The translations under genes and the position numbers were made by a program. The notes below the pieces were generated by a model that made no database searches, had not been told where the DNA came from, and saw nothing but the letters and a program-made list of their open reading frames with translations. A stretch of DNA of 64,000 nt from CBDIHP01 sp965279195 (lineage in GTDB: Bacteria; Planctomycetota; Planctomycetia; Isosphaerales; Isosphaeraceae): positions 62,001 to 126,000 of the forward strand of contig CBDIHP010000043.1 of assembly GCA_965279195.1 (NCBI GenBank), read 5' to 3'. Position 1 is the stretch's first letter. Each line of letters opens with the position of its first letter. Positions 52,900 through 63,719 of this stretch are shown here, piece after piece.

Positions 52900-55800
52900 A
52901 TGCGATGGACGTCCGGACGCATGATCACGTTCGGCGCGGTCGTGCTCCTTTCCATCCTGGGGGGCCGGCTGGTCTACTCGGTCTGGGCGCTGCGCAACCT
53001 CGACGACTACGGCCGCGGGGTCGACCGGCTCCAGTCGGCGATGGAGGCGGTGCTGTCGGTCCACGCCGGGCTCTGCCACGTCGAGGCGACCGAGCGGGCC
53101 TTCCTGCTGAATAACGAGCCGGCGGAGGGCGAGGAGTTCGAGGCGGACGTCGCCCGGTTGCGGGGGGATCTCGACCGGCTCGATCGGGAAGTGGTCCCGC
53201 TGCCGGGGAGGGCGTTCGAGGTGGGGGCGATCCGCCGGATGGTCGACGTCCGCATCGAGCTGATGCGGGGGCGGATCGCCCTGGCGAAGGCCGGGCGGCT
53301 CGACGAGGCCCGGAAGCGGTTCCTCGCCGGCGGGGATGAGGATGCCGCCTCGCACGCGCTGGCGACCGTCATCCAGGTCGAGAAGGCGCAACGGGACCAG
53401 ATCCAGAAGGGTCAGGAGGATGTGGCCCGCACCTTCTCGCTGACCCTGCTGGTGGAGTGCTTCGGCACCGCCCTGCGGGCGCTGGTGACCGTCGTCGGGG
53501 CCGTGGCGTTGCACCTGCTCATCCGGTCGCAGCAGGTGAGCCGCCGGGTGATCGAGCGTCAGCGGAAGATGTTCGAGGCGACCCTGATGAGCCTGGGCGA
53601 CGGCATGATCGCGACCGACCGCGACGGCCGGATCACCGTGCTGAACGACGCGGCGGCCGAGCTGATCGGGACCAGCCGGGGCGAGTCGATCGGGGCCGCG
53701 ATCGGCCAGGTCTTCCGGACCTACAATAAGCCCGACGGGTCGCCGGTGTCCTGCGCGAGCCAGAAAGTGCTGGAGTCGGAATCGGGCTCCGATCGCGTCT
53801 CCGACGAGGCGTTCCTCGGCCTCGGCGATGGGCCCGACGATTTCCGCCCGCTGAGCCTCACGGCGGCGAGGATCCGGGACGACGAGGGGAACACCTCGGG
53901 GAGCGTCCTGGTCTTCCGCGACATCACGCCGATCCGGCGGTACCAGGCCGAGTTGAGCCAGAGCGAGGCGCGATTCCGGCAGCTCTCGGACGGCCTGCCG
54001 ATCAGCATGTTCGTGATGCGCCGGGACCAGTCGATCGAGTACATGAACCACTCGGCGATGGAGTACATCGGGAACCCCTCCGAGACGATCGAGGCGATTG
54101 GATGGGCGTCGCTGGTCCACCCGGACGACCTCGGGCCCGTCCTGGAGCGGCTCCACGACGCGATCGGCGACCCCGAGATGAAGCCCGCGGAGGCCGAGTG
54201 TCGTTTCCTTCGACGCGACGGGGTCTACCGCTGGTTCCTCGTCCGGATGGCCCCGCTCGACCTGGACGAGCACGGCCCTCTGACCTGGCTCGGGACGGCC
54301 ATCGACATCCACGACCGCCTGCACGCCGAGAAGCGCCTGGTCCAGAGCGAGGAGCGGCTCCGGCTGGCCATCGAGGCCGGCCAGGTGCTCCCGTGGGAGA
54401 ACGACGTCGTCGCCGGGGTCTTCCGGGCCGACCCGATCTTCTACGAACTCCACGGGTTCCCCGAGGGCCAGGCCCCCAGCAGCCTGGCCGGGTGGGTGGC
54501 GTTCTTCCACCCCGACGATTCCGCGGCCTATATCCGGGCGATTCAGCAGCACCTCGCGGGCGAGACCGACCTCTTCGTCTTCGACTATCGGGTCCCTCGC
54601 GCGGATGGGAGCGTCCTCTGGTTCGAGGTCCGGGGCTGGGCCCGGGAGCGTGACGCCTCGGGCCTGCCCCTGAGGCTCTGCGGCACCACGATCGACATCA
54701 CCCGGCAGAAGCTCGCCCAGATCGAGGCCAACACGCTGCTGGCCCGGCTCCAGGCGATCTACCGCGCCTCGGAAGGGGTCGCGATGGTCGCCGTCGGCAA
54801 GGACGGCCGGATCACCGATTTCAACAGCGGCGCGGAGGCCATGCTCGGCTACCCCGCCGAGGAGGTGATCGGCCGGCTGACCCCGCTCGCCTTCCACGAT
54901 CCGGCCGATTGCGCGCGGATCGGCGCCGAGATGGCGGCCACGATGGGCGTCGAGGCCCACGGCGGCGAGGTCATCTACGAGTACCTCTCCCGGTTCGGCG
55001 TCCTCGATCGCGAGTGGCTCTGGGTCCGCAAGGACGGCTCCCGTCTGGTCGTCGACCTCGTGCACACCCTCCTGCGCGACGCCGACGGTCGGGTCATCGG
55101 GTGCCTTGGCATCGCCCGGGACGTGACCGATCGCAAGCGGGTGGAGTCGGAGCTCCGCCAGAGCGAGGAGAGATTCCGGATCCTGGCCGAAGCCCTGCCG
55201 CACCAGACCTGGGTGATGCGCCCGGACCTCACGTTCGAGTACATGAACAACCTGACGGTCGATTTCACCGGCGTCACGGCCGAGGAGATGGGGACCGAGG
55301 GCTACTACCGTCTGATGCATCTCGAGGACATCGCCCGGGTCGCCGCCGAGGTCGCCCCGCTCCACCACGCCGGTCGGCCCTATGAGCTGGAGTTCCGCCT
55401 GCGCAACCGGCAAGGCGAGTATCGCTGGATGCTGAGCCGCACCGTGCCCCTGAAGGACGCCGCCGGGAGCGTGACCCGTTGGATCGGCACGACCACCGAC
55501 ATCCACGAGCGCTGGACCGCCCGCGCCGAGCTGGAAGCCAGCGAGAAACGCTTCCAGGACGCCGCCGAGGCCCTCAACGGCTACATCTACGAGGCCGATT
55601 TCGTGAGGGACTTCACCTCGCTCAGCAAGGGATTCCAGTCCCTGCTCGGCCACGACCTGGCCGAGAAGGCCTCGATCTCCGAATGGTCGCAGCTGATCCA
55701 CCCCGACGACCGCGGCCGGATCCACGAGGAGATCCGGGGCCACGCCTCGCAGCGCCGGCGGCGGGGCCAGTACGAGTACCGCCTGCGGCATCGGGATGGT

Positions 55801-57051
55801 CACTATCTCGATGTCTGGGACAGCGCCGTCCATCACTACGACGAGGCCGGGACCATCACCCGGGCCGTCGGCCACGTCATCGACGTCTCCGACCGCAAGC
55901 GGTTCGCCCAGGCCCTGCAGGAGGCCGATCGCCGCAAGGACAACTTCCTCGCGACCCTGTCGCACGAGCTGCGCAATCCGCTCGCCCCGATCCGCTCGGC
56001 CGTCCAGGCCATGCGCCTGACCCTCGACGACCGCGAGGCGCTCCGGTCCAACCTCGCGATCGTCGACCGCCAGCTCGCCCAGATGGTCCGGCTCGTGGAC
56101 GACCTGCTGGACGTCACCCGGATCAGCCGGGGCAAGGTCCACCTGCGGAAGGAGCCCGTCGAACTCGGCGGCCTGCTCCGGCGCGCGATCGAGACATGCC
56201 AGCCCCACCTGAGGGCGGCCGGCCACCGGATCGCCTTCGAGTCGCCCGACCAGCCCATCTGGGTCGAGGCCGACCCGATCCGCCTGGAGCAGGTCTTCGC
56301 CAACCTGATCCACAACGCGTGCAAGTACACCGGCGCCGGCGGGGCGATCGCCCTCCGCGTGGGACGTCAGGCCGGCGACGCCGTCGTCTCGCTCCTCGAC
56401 AACGGCATCGGCATCGCCCCCGACCAGCTCGGCCGGATCTTCGAGATGTTCTCCCAGGCCGACCAGGCGATCGACCGCTCCCAGGGGGGGCTGGGCGTCG
56501 GGCTCTCGCTGGTGCGCAGCCTCGTCGAGCTGCACGGCGGCGAAGTCGAGGCCCGGAGCCAGGGGCTCGGGCGGGGGAGCGAGTTCCTCGTCCGGCTCCC
56601 CGCGAGCGACGCGGCCCCGGCGGCGGTCGCCCCATCCGCCCCCGTCCTGCCCGAATCGCAGCCCGGCGCCGGCAACCCGCCCGATCGGATTCTGGTCGTC
56701 GACGACAACAAGGACGCCGCCAACATGATGGCGACCGTGCTGCAGCTCTACGGCCACGAGGTTGAGGTCGCCTACGACGGCGAGGCGGGCCTCCATTCCG
56801 CCGACGCGTTCCGGCCCACGGCCGTCATCCTCGACATCGGCATGCCCCGCCTCAACGGCTACGACGCCTGCCGCGCCCTGCGGGCCCTCCCCGCCGGCCG
56901 CGACGCCCTGCTGATCGCCGTCACCGGCTGGGGCCAGGAGGAGGACCGCGAGCGATCCCGCCACGCCGGCTTCGACCACCACCTCGTCAAGCCCGTCGAG
57001 ATCCGCACCCTGCTCGAACTCCTCGCCCAGCCCCGCCCCGCGCGGGTCTGA
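52900..57051 (+). CDS. Multi-PAS hybrid sensor histidine kinase
   Basis: A 1383-residue membrane kinase. Two N-terminal helices bracket a CHASE3-like periplasmic region (VEATERAFLLNNEPAEGEEF). Then come about six PAS/PAC units (VLNDAAAELIG, FVMRRDQSIEYMNHSAMEYI, ITDFNSGAEAMLGY, MRPDLTFEYMNNLTVDFTG and others). HisKA has DNFLATLSHELRNPLAPIRS, and the ATPase has ANLIHNACKYTG, DNGIGIAPDQ and GGLGVGLSLV. The C-terminal receiver has RILVVDDNKDAANMM and ILDIGMPRLNGYDA, with the late LVKPVE lysine. Signal and regulon are unknown. Confidence 0.95.
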   Translation: MRWTSGRMITFGAVVLLSILGGRLVYSVWALRNLDDYGRGVDRLQSAMEAVLSVHAGLCHVEATERAFLLNNEPAEGEEFEADVARLRGDLDRLDREVVPLPGRAFEVGAIRRMVDVRIELMRGRIALAKAGRLDEARKRFLAGGDEDAASHALATVIQVEKAQRDQIQKGQEDVARTFSLTLLVECFGTALRALVTVVGAVALHLLIRSQQVSRRVIERQRKMFEATLMSLGDGMIATDRDGRITVLNDAAAELIGTSRGESIGAAIGQVFRTYNKPDGSPVSCASQKVLESESGSDRVSDEAFLGLGDGPDDFRPLSLTAARIRDDEGNTSGSVLVFRDITPIRRYQAELSQSEARFRQLSDGLPISMFVMRRDQSIEYMNHSAMEYIGNPSETIEAIGWASLVHPDDLGPVLERLHDAIGDPEMKPAEAECRFLRRDGVYRWFLVRMAPLDLDEHGPLTWLGTAIDIHDRLHAEKRLVQSEERLRLAIEAGQVLPWENDVVAGVFRADPIFYELHGFPEGQAPSSLAGWVAFFHPDDSAAYIRAIQQHLAGETDLFVFDYRVPRADGSVLWFEVRGWARERDASGLPLRLCGTTIDITRQKLAQIEANTLLARLQAIYRASEGVAMVAVGKDGRITDFNSGAEAMLGYPAEEVIGRLTPLAFHDPADCARIGAEMAATMGVEAHGGEVIYEYLSRFGVLDREWLWVRKDGSRLVVDLVHTLLRDADGRVIGCLGIARDVTDRKRVESELRQSEERFRILAEALPHQTWVMRPDLTFEYMNNLTVDFTGVTAEEMGTEGYYRLMHLEDIARVAAEVAPLHHAGRPYELEFRLRNRQGEYRWMLSRTVPLKDAAGSVTRWIGTTTDIHERWTARAELEASEKRFQDAAEALNGYIYEADFVRDFTSLSKGFQSLLGHDLAEKASISEWSQLIHPDDRGRIHEEIRGHASQRRRRGQYEYRLRHRDGHYLDVWDSAVHHYDEAGTITRAVGHVIDVSDRKRFAQALQEADRRKDNFLATLSHELRNPLAPIRSAVQAMRLTLDDREALRSNLAIVDRQLAQMVRLVDDLLDVTRISRGKVHLRKEPVELGGLLRRAIETCQPHLRAAGHRIAFESPDQPIWVEADPIRLEQVFANLIHNACKYTGAGGAIALRVGRQAGDAVVSLLDNGIGIAPDQLGRIFEMFSQADQAIDRSQGGLGVGLSLVRSLVELHGGEVEARSQGLGRGSEFLVRLPASDAAPAAVAPSAPVLPESQPGAGNPPDRILVVDDNKDAANMMATVLQLYGHEVEVAYDGEAGLHSADAFRPTAVILDIGMPRLNGYDACRALRALPAGRDALLIAVTGWGQEEDRERSRHAGFDHHLVKPVEIRTLLELLAQPRPARV

Positions 57052-57090
57052 TCGCCGGGGCGGATGCGGTGGTGGGTGCGCTGTGTCCTC

Positions 57091-57288
57091 GCGTCCGCGC
57101 CGGGCGAGCATCTCCCGATGCCGCCCGACCGATGGCCGAAGGGGACCGCTGAACTGGATCTCCCGATCCGTTGACATGGGAGAAGGTCGCCGGTTCGGGA
57201 GATCCGTTTTTCGCGGTACGGCGCGTCATCCGTGGGGGCGGCATCGGGAGATGCTCGCCCAGCGCCAGGATGCTCGCCCGGCGCGGAC
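57091..57288. repeat. Nested palindromic repeat element (second copy)
   Basis: Outer arms 57097-57126 and 57236-57265 are inverted copies with one mismatch in 30. An outermost 20-base pair reuses the same motif (57091-57110 and 57269-57288). Inner arms near 57155 and 57193 share GGATC-TCCC-GATCC. The small stems read GCATC-TCCC-GATGC here but GGGTC-TCCC-GACCC at 49.2 kb, so both sides of the stem change together. Confidence 0.8.
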
Positions 57289-57289
57289 C

Positions 57290-58597
57290 TCAGGATTGCT
57301 CGGCGACCAGCCGTTCCAGCGTGTTGCGGCAATCCCTGGCGATCCGGCGGAACCCTTCGCTCAATCCGGGCTCGTCGATGAGCTTTCCCCAATATGCAAC
57401 GGCTCGGCCCGCCGCCTCGTGCCAGATCCGGAAGTTCAGGGCGGTCGGCGGGTAAGGGGTATACGGCCGCTCGACCAGGGTCGAACCGGACGGGGCGAAG
57501 ACCATCGGCAGCATGTCGTAGGCCGGCGTCAACGTGAGCGTCATCGTCCGGGCCTCCTCGGCGAAGAAGCTCAGGTTGCCGAAGTGCCGATCCGTGTTGC
57601 CGATGAGCTGGCCGAAGGTGTCCAGCCAGACGATCGTGTCGGCGTCGCCGCGTGTCAGCTTGAGATCCGGCGCATCGAGGATCCGCTGTGCGGCCCGGCT
57701 CCAACTGTCGAGTGCGTCGCCGAGGAAATGGTTATTGATCGTGAGCAGCGAGACGATCCCGCGACGCCCCCGTCGACCGATCCGGTCGAATCGCCCCACC
57801 TCCAAATAACGACTCCCCTCATGGTCGAACCACTTCGATTCGGCGGCCGGTATGCCGAAATTTCGGAGAACCTCCAGGGCAAGATGTTCCACAACCAGCA
57901 GGTCACGCCAACGATCGGCTACTGTGCCGTCGCCGCTGGCAAACTTGACCAGGAAATGACGTTCCCCGGACGCGACAGCGAACTTGGGGTGTTCGCCTCC
58001 GGCCGATGAACCGGGCTGACCGGAGAGTGTTCCTGAGGCCAAGGCGGCGTATTCTGCCCGGGTGTAGCCCGGTTCGCGCCGAGCGAGGAAGCGGTTCAGC
58101 GATTCTTCGCCCAGGATCAGGTTGCCGACGCAATCCTCCCCGCGCAGTGCGAGAGCAATCACGAGGTGGTCGTCCTTCCAGTCGGTGATGCGGCCTGGCA
58201 GTTTCAACTCGGGGTACAGGCTTGGGAAGCTGCGCCCGATGTATCCCTGGGGGCGCATGTCGTCCACGAAGGGAGGTAATCCGGGAAATGCCTGACCGTC
58301 GCCCGACGACCGCTCCAGCCAGCAACCGTCCCGTGAGAGGAATCGAAGCACGCCGTGCTCGATCACCTCGCCATCCTCGTTTATCCGGAAGACGGGCGCC
58401 TGTTGCCCCACGATGGGGATCTGACGAGGCAGTGCATAGCGAGTTGCCACGCTCCGCCCCACCCGGAGGATTCGCGGGCCGGCTTCTCGAACCAGGCGAG
58501 ACAGGGACGGCTGGGAGATTTCGAGCGCCTGCTGGATCTCTCTCCCACTTGACAGACCATTTCGCAGAAGGTGGACGAGCCGCTCGACATCCCGCAT
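57290..58597 (-). CDS. HipA-family kinase of the YjjJ (HipH) type
   Basis: A 435-residue protein from the ATG at 58597. The first 60 residues form a winged helix (RDVERLVHLLRNGLSSGREI) and the HipA-like kinase domain follows. IGNTDRHFGNLSFF holds the catalytic Asp and Asn, and AYDMLPM is the metal motif. YjjJ members carry their own DNA-binding part and need no separate HipB. No antitoxin gene lies next to it. HipA kinases act on aminoacyl-tRNA synthetases; the target here is unknown. Confidence 0.88.
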   Translation of the reverse strand: MRDVERLVHLLRNGLSSGREIQQALEISQPSLSRLVREAGPRILRVGRSVATRYALPRQIPIVGQQAPVFRINEDGEVIEHGVLRFLSRDGCWLERSSGDGQAFPGLPPFVDDMRPQGYIGRSFPSLYPELKLPGRITDWKDDHLVIALALRGEDCVGNLILGEESLNRFLARREPGYTRAEYAALASGTLSGQPGSSAGGEHPKFAVASGERHFLVKFASGDGTVADRWRDLLVVEHLALEVLRNFGIPAAESKWFDHEGSRYLEVGRFDRIGRRGRRGIVSLLTINNHFLGDALDSWSRAAQRILDAPDLKLTRGDADTIVWLDTFGQLIGNTDRHFGNLSFFAEEARTMTLTLTPAYDMLPMVFAPSGSTLVERPYTPYPPTALNFRIWHEAAGRAVAYWGKLIDEPGLSEGFRRIARDCRNTLERLVAEQS

Positions 58598-58794
58598 CGA
58601 GTCTTCTCTGAATGGCCGGATGAATAGCAAATTGTTGCAGTTTAACCGTTTTTGTTAGCCATTTCGAGGATCTTGCAAGCGAATTTTGAATCGCTTTTCG
58701 AATGGTCTACGGAGAGCCTCGAGGATCAGAGAGGCGGTTCGGATTCTCCGAGATCGCCCCTCTGGGACACGAAAGGACTGCTGTTACCCCGAGA

Positions 58795-60124
58795 CTACTT
58801 CCCGATGCAGAACCGCTGGAAGATCCGGTCGAGGATGTCGTCGGTGACGGTGGCGCCGAGCACCAGGCCCAGGTCGTCGAGGGCCTGGCGGAGGTCGAGG
58901 GCGACGAACTCGTCGCCGAATCCGCCGGCGAGGGACAGGGCGGCGTTGCGGAGGGATTCGGAGGCCCGGGTCAGGCTCTCGCCGCAGCGGGCCGAGGTGC
59001 CGGCGGGGAGGTCGGCGGAGCTGGATCGGGAACGCAGGGACGAGGCGATCGCGGCGCGCAGGTCGGCCAGGCCCGCGCCGGTCTCGGCGCTGGTGGGGAG
59101 GCCCTCGGGCATTGGGGGCGAGGCGAGGTCGGACTTGGTCCAGACGAGAAGGTGGGGGGGGGATGGGGATGGACAGGTCCTGGCCGTCCACCGGCCGGCA
59201 GTGGAGCAGGAGATCCGCGGTGGCGGCCTGGAGGTTCCGGCGAGACTGGGCCTCGGCCTCGATGGCGTCGCGGGCGTCTTCCTGGCCGGCGGTGTCGATG
59301 AGTTCGACGGCCTGGCCGTCGCAGTCGAGGTCGGCGCTGAGGTAGTCGCGGGTGGTGCCGGCGACGGGCGAGACGATGGCCTCGGCGCGGCCGAGCAGGG
59401 CGTTGAACAGGTGGCTCTTGCCGGCATTCGGGGCCCCCACCAGCACGACGCGAGGCTTGCCTTCGACGCGGTCGCGGGCCCGGAGTCGGTCGGCGAGTCG
59501 GGCCAGGTCGTCGGAGGCGTGCCCCAGCTCGGCGGCGAGGGCCGAGCGTTCGAGGCTGGTGACGTCGGACTCCTCGACGAAGTCGAGGTTCGCTTCGAGA
59601 TGGGCCAGGACGTCGAGGAGCCGGTCGCGGAGATCCCGCAGCGGGCCAGACAACCCGCCGGCGAGCTGGCCGAGGGCCGCGTCGAGCTGAGCGGGGGATC
59701 GGGCCTCGATCACGCCGAGCACCGCCTCGGCCTGGGTCAGGTCGATCCGCCCCGAGAGGAACGCGCGGAGGGTGAACTCGCCCGGCTCGGCCAGTCGTGC
59801 CCCGCAGCGGAGGTAGTGCGCCAGGACCTCGCGGACGATGGGCGTGCTGCCGGTGGTGTGGACCTCGGCCATCGGCTGGCCGGTGAACGTGCGGCGGCCC
59901 GGCCAGGCGACGATCATCGCCGGCAACGGGCGCCGGAGGGTGGCGATCGTGAGTTGCCCCTGCCTCGTGAAGGGGCGAGGGGATCCGGATTCGAGGGGGA
60001 GGTCGAACCCGGTCGCGGCGACCTTCAACGCATCCCGGCCGCTCAGGCGGACCATCCCGCGGAGGCTGCCCCCGGGGGGGCTGGCGATCGCGGCGATGGT
60101 CTCCTGGGTGTCGAGCAGCCGCAT
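58795..60124 (-). CDS. mnmE: tRNA modification GTPase MnmE (frameshifted at a G9 run)
   Basis: MRLLDTQETIAAIASPPGGS is a typical MnmE start, 13 bases after the yidC stop. The folate-binding and helical domains lead to G1 GAPNAGKSHLFN and G3 DTAGQE. At the G9 run 59154-59162 the frame must shift to continue through G4 TKSD and the invariant C-terminal FCIGK. MnmE with MnmG modifies wobble uridines. The essential-type conserved ending argues for a sequence error rather than a dead gene. Confidence 0.88.
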
Positions 60125-60137
60125 GGCTTGGGCGTTC

Positions 60138-62376
60138 TCAGCGGCGCTTGCCGGGGCGTTGACGGGGACGGTCGCGGTCGCAATCTCCGCCACCGCCGCC
60201 GCCGGGGTTGCTGCTGCCGGGGGCGGGCTTGCCCTTGGTGCCGTCGTTGCGGAGGGTCCGCTGGTGATCGGCCTCGGCCATGAGCTTTTCGAGGCGGTTG
60301 GCCAGCCAGCCGGAGGGCTTCCTGGGGCCGCCGTTGCCGCCGTTGCCCCCGCCGCCCTTGTTGTCGTCGTCGCCTTCCTCGATGGTCGGCTGTTTCTTGG
60401 CGAACTTGGGAAGGAGCAGGCGTTCGGCGATCTGCCAGGTGCTCGACGTGATGAAGTAGAGCCCCAGGCCCGAGGGGACCTTGTAGAACATGACGGCCAT
60501 CACGACCATCATCACCTTCATCACCTGCTGCGACTGCTGCTGCTCGGGCGTCGTCGCCGGCGGCGAAAACAGCTTCGTCTGGACCATCATCAGCGAGACG
60601 ACGAAGAGCGGCAGCAGGTTGAAGTACGGCCCGAGGAACCCGCCGATCAGCGGCAACTCGAACGGGAACTTTGAACAGCATGTCGGGCGCGGCGAGGTTC
60701 TCGATGTAGAGGAACGACGAGTTCCGCAGCGGCACGCTGCTGTTGAGCGCCTGCCAGAGCCCGACGAAGATCGGCATCTGGATGAGCGCCGGGAGGCAGC
60801 CCGAGGCCGGGTTGAAGCCGTGCTTCTTGTAGAGCGCGAAGGTGGCCCGGGTCAGCTCCTCCTTGTCGTCCTTGTGCTTCTCCTGGATCTCCTTCAGGTA
60901 CGGCTGGAGGTCCTGCATCTTCTTGCTGATCAGGGCCTGCTTGTAGCTGATCGGGAACATGATGAGCCGCACGCACATCGTCAGGAGGATGATGGCGATG
61001 CCGTAGTTGCCATTGGTGCCGCCGAAGAACCCCGACACCTGCTGCGTCAGCCCGTAGATCAGGTCGAGCATCGGGGCGATGACGTAGCGGGCCAGGGTCG
61101 AGGCGAAGGGGATCGGCAGCGACGACTTGCGGTAGGCCCCGAGGTCGTCGGCGCTGAAGGGGGCGAGGGCGGAGCCCGTCTTGGGCCCGGCGAAGACCAT
61201 GTAGTCGTGGGTCACCGGGGCATTGGGGGCGACCCGGAACTCGCGCGAGGTGATCTCAACGCCGACGTCGGACTTGGCGGCGGTCTTGGGGTCTCGGACG
61301 CTCAGGAACGCCTGGGCCTCGCTGTCGGTGCGGTTCTCCTGCCCGGTCGGGAGGGGGACCGGCTCGACGAACGTGGCGAAGTACTGGTTCTCGACCCCCG
61401 CGAACTTCAGCGGCAGGGCGGCGATCTTCTCGGGTTCCGCCAGGGCGCCCACGACGTCGCTGGCGCTCCGGGTGATGATGTCGGTCGAGTTGCCGTTCAC
61501 CTGGGCGAAGATCACGTCGCGGTAGGTGCTGGTGTAACCACTCGCCCTCGATCGGGATCCCGTGCGGGCCGATCAGCTTGTAGGCGACCTTGAGGTCCTT
61601 GTTCGGCGACTCGAACTTGAGGCCGACCTGGAACCCGTCGGCCTTCTTGCGCAGGGTGTAGGTCTTGGTGATCGTGAGGTCGAGGTCGGCGACCTTCGTC
61701 TGGAACGCCAGCGACTGCCCCTCGCCGTCGAGCCCGTTGGCCGAGACCGGCGTGACGACCGGGCCTTCGGGCGACTTGCGGACGACCTCCCAGACCTGGG
61801 CGTCGAGCGGGTACTCGACGACCGAGCCGCCGCTGGTGGGGCGGGCGAGGAGGATGATCGACAGCGACAGGGGCGCGTTTGCTCGCCGGGTTGACGTCGA
61901 TCAGGTCGAGCCGCTTCTCGCGGTCGGGCTTGTTGTTGAGGAACTCGGCCTCGTACCTGGCGAGGCTCAACGCGTCGGACGGCCGCGCCGCGCTGGCTAA
62001 GCCCGACCTGGAGTCGGTAGGCGTCGGCGGCGGGGTCGGACGCGGAGCCGAGGATCAGGTCGCCGGGCTTGACCATGGCGACGGCCGGGCCCTTGGGCTT
62101 CTCGGGTTCGCCGGCCTTGGGCTTGTCGTCGGCCTTGGCGGCGGCGTCCTTGGGCTGATCCTTGGCCTTCTCGTCGGCCTTGGCGAGGGCCTCGGCCTTG
62201 GGGGCGTCCTTGGGCTTGTCGTCGGCGGGCTTCGCCGGATTTTCCTTGGCGACCTTGGCCGGAGGCTTCTTGGATGGGTCGGGGAGCACGCCCGTCTTCA
62301 CGAGGGCGTAGTTCATCCCGTACATCGAGACGACGGAGAGGATCAGGAAGGCGATCAGCCGCTTCTCACTGCTCAT
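60138..62376 (-). CDS. yidC: Membrane protein insertase YidC (four frameshifts)
   Basis: MSSEKRLIAFLILSVVSMYG opens with a membrane helix. A Lys/Ala/Pro-rich linker and the periplasmic beta domain follow, then the conserved insertase core (NYGIAIILLTMCVRLIMFPI, KEIQEKHKDDKEEL, GLWQALNSSVPLRNSSFLYI, GLGLYFITSSTWQIAERLLL). A polar tail ends the protein. Single-base changes near 60670, 61535, 61880 and 61975 are needed to join it. Corrected length is about 745 residues, normal for the phylum. Confidence 0.88.
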
Positions 62377-62673
62377 CGTGGGCAAGACCTTGGAGACGGG
62401 AGAAGGCAGCCGTGGGGGCCGGGGGCCGATCGTCATTCGGATCCCGAGCCCGGGCGCCTGGTGGCCTCGGCGGTCGATTGGCGACGGCCCGAGGGGTGTT
62501 TCCAGCGTCGGACGTGGGGTTGGCGTGTTGCGGGCGATCCGACTCGGGTCTCGGATGCCCCGCGACCCCGGTGCGACGCCCGGGGTCGGGAGGAGCGATG
62601 GCGTCTTCGCAGGCATTCGCCCGCCGGCCCCGAAGATTGTCGGGGACCCGCGGGCGGGTCCGCCCGGCGGGGG

Positions 62674-63483
62674 TCAGCGGCCCTGGCGGAGCCGGTCGCC
62701 GAGGAACGGCTCCAGCTCGGAGATCTCGTAGATCTTCTTGATCGTCTTCTCGAAGTCGTAGCTCAGGCGGGCGGAAGTTGATCCGGATCGGGGCCGCCGG
62801 TCGAGGCTGCGCCGGCGACGAAGGTGTCGTCGTCGGAGGCCCGGCCGTCCTCGAGGATCACGTAGCAGGCACGATTGTCGCCGTCGCGCGGCTGGCCGAC
62901 GGAGCCGACGTTGACCATCACCTTGCCTTCGCCCAGGGTGTACTCGTGGTCGATGTCGTCGGGGGCGAAGAACTGGTAGCCCTCGGTGAACACGCCCGGG
63001 ACGTGGGTGTGGCCCTGGAAGCAGTAGCGGTCGACCAGCTGGAAGATCCGCTCCATCTTCCGGTGGTTGTAGATGTCCTCGGGGAAGATGTATTCGCTCA
63101 GGGGGTTGCGCGGGGAGCCGTGGACGAAGAGGAACGGCTCCATGCGGTGGGTGCGGGGCAGGAGGCCGAGGAACTCCCATCGGAGTTCGTTGCTGGCGCG
63201 GTCGTCGGCCCGTTCGAGCTGCTCGCGGGTCCAGAAGAATCGCCCGCTCGGCCCCGATGTTGAAGCCGTCGGGGTCGAACATGGCCCCCTGGTCGTGGTT
63301 GCCGAGCAGGGTGACCTTGCAATTCTTCATCACCAGGTCGATGCACTCGCGCGGATTGGGGCCGTATCCGATGATGTCGCCGAGGCAAAAGATCTCGGAG
63401 ATCCCCTGGGCCTTGATGTCCTCCAGGACAACCTCCAGGGCTTCGAGGTTGCCATGAATATCGCTGATCAAAGCGCGACGCAC
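62674..63483 (-). CDS. YfcE/MJ0936-like metallophosphoesterase (two frameshifts)
   Basis: MRRALISDIHGNLEALEVVL and CLGDIIGYGPNP give the metal-binding Asp/His, GNHD the next ligands, and QGHTHVPGVF the last His pair. One extra base near 63237 and another near 62790 break the frame; without them the protein runs to FEKTIKKIYEISELEPFLG at the C-terminus. About 269 residues. Calcineurin-like phosphatase of unknown substrate. Confidence 0.85.
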   Translation of the reverse strand: MRRALISDIHGNLEALEVVLEDIKAQGISEIFCLGDIIGYGPNPRECIDLVMKNCKVTLLGNHDQGAMFDPDGFNIGAERAILLDPRAARTGRRPRQQRTPMGVPRPPAPHPPHGAVPLRPRLPAQPPERIHLPRGHLQPPEDGADLPAGRPLLLPGPHPRPGRVHRGLPVLRPRRHRPRVHPGRRQGDGQRRLRRPAARRRQSCLLRDPRGRPGLRRRHLRRRRSLDRRPRSGSTSARLSYDFEKTIKKIYEISELEPFLGDRLRQGR

Positions 63484-63719
63484 CGGGGTGGAACCTCCGA
63501 GCCAAGAGACGAAAGACGCGTGACGACGAGGGGGAAACTCTGAGGGCAGGACCCGGCCGACAACACGATCGTATCCTTGTAAAATAAATCGCGTTGAGGC
63601 CGGGGGTCAAGGTCAAGGGGGCTGTCCCGGGCCGCTTTGAGGGGCCATCCCGGGCCGTCGCGGGGGACGGACCGCCCACCGCCGGTCGCCCCGGTCCCGA
63701 TCGGGTTGGAGACGTTCGC

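Noticed and set aside
50845..57177. A 2110-residue open frame on the - strand opposite the histidine kinase
   Set aside because: It is antisense to a gene with intact catalytic motifs, has Arg/Gly/Asp-rich text without domains, and merely reflects few stops in GC-rich DNA.
60660..61990. Programmed ribosomal frameshifting in yidC
   Set aside because: Four separate shifts at sites without slippery heptamers or pseudoknots, in a gene not known to use frameshifting, fit sequence errors better.
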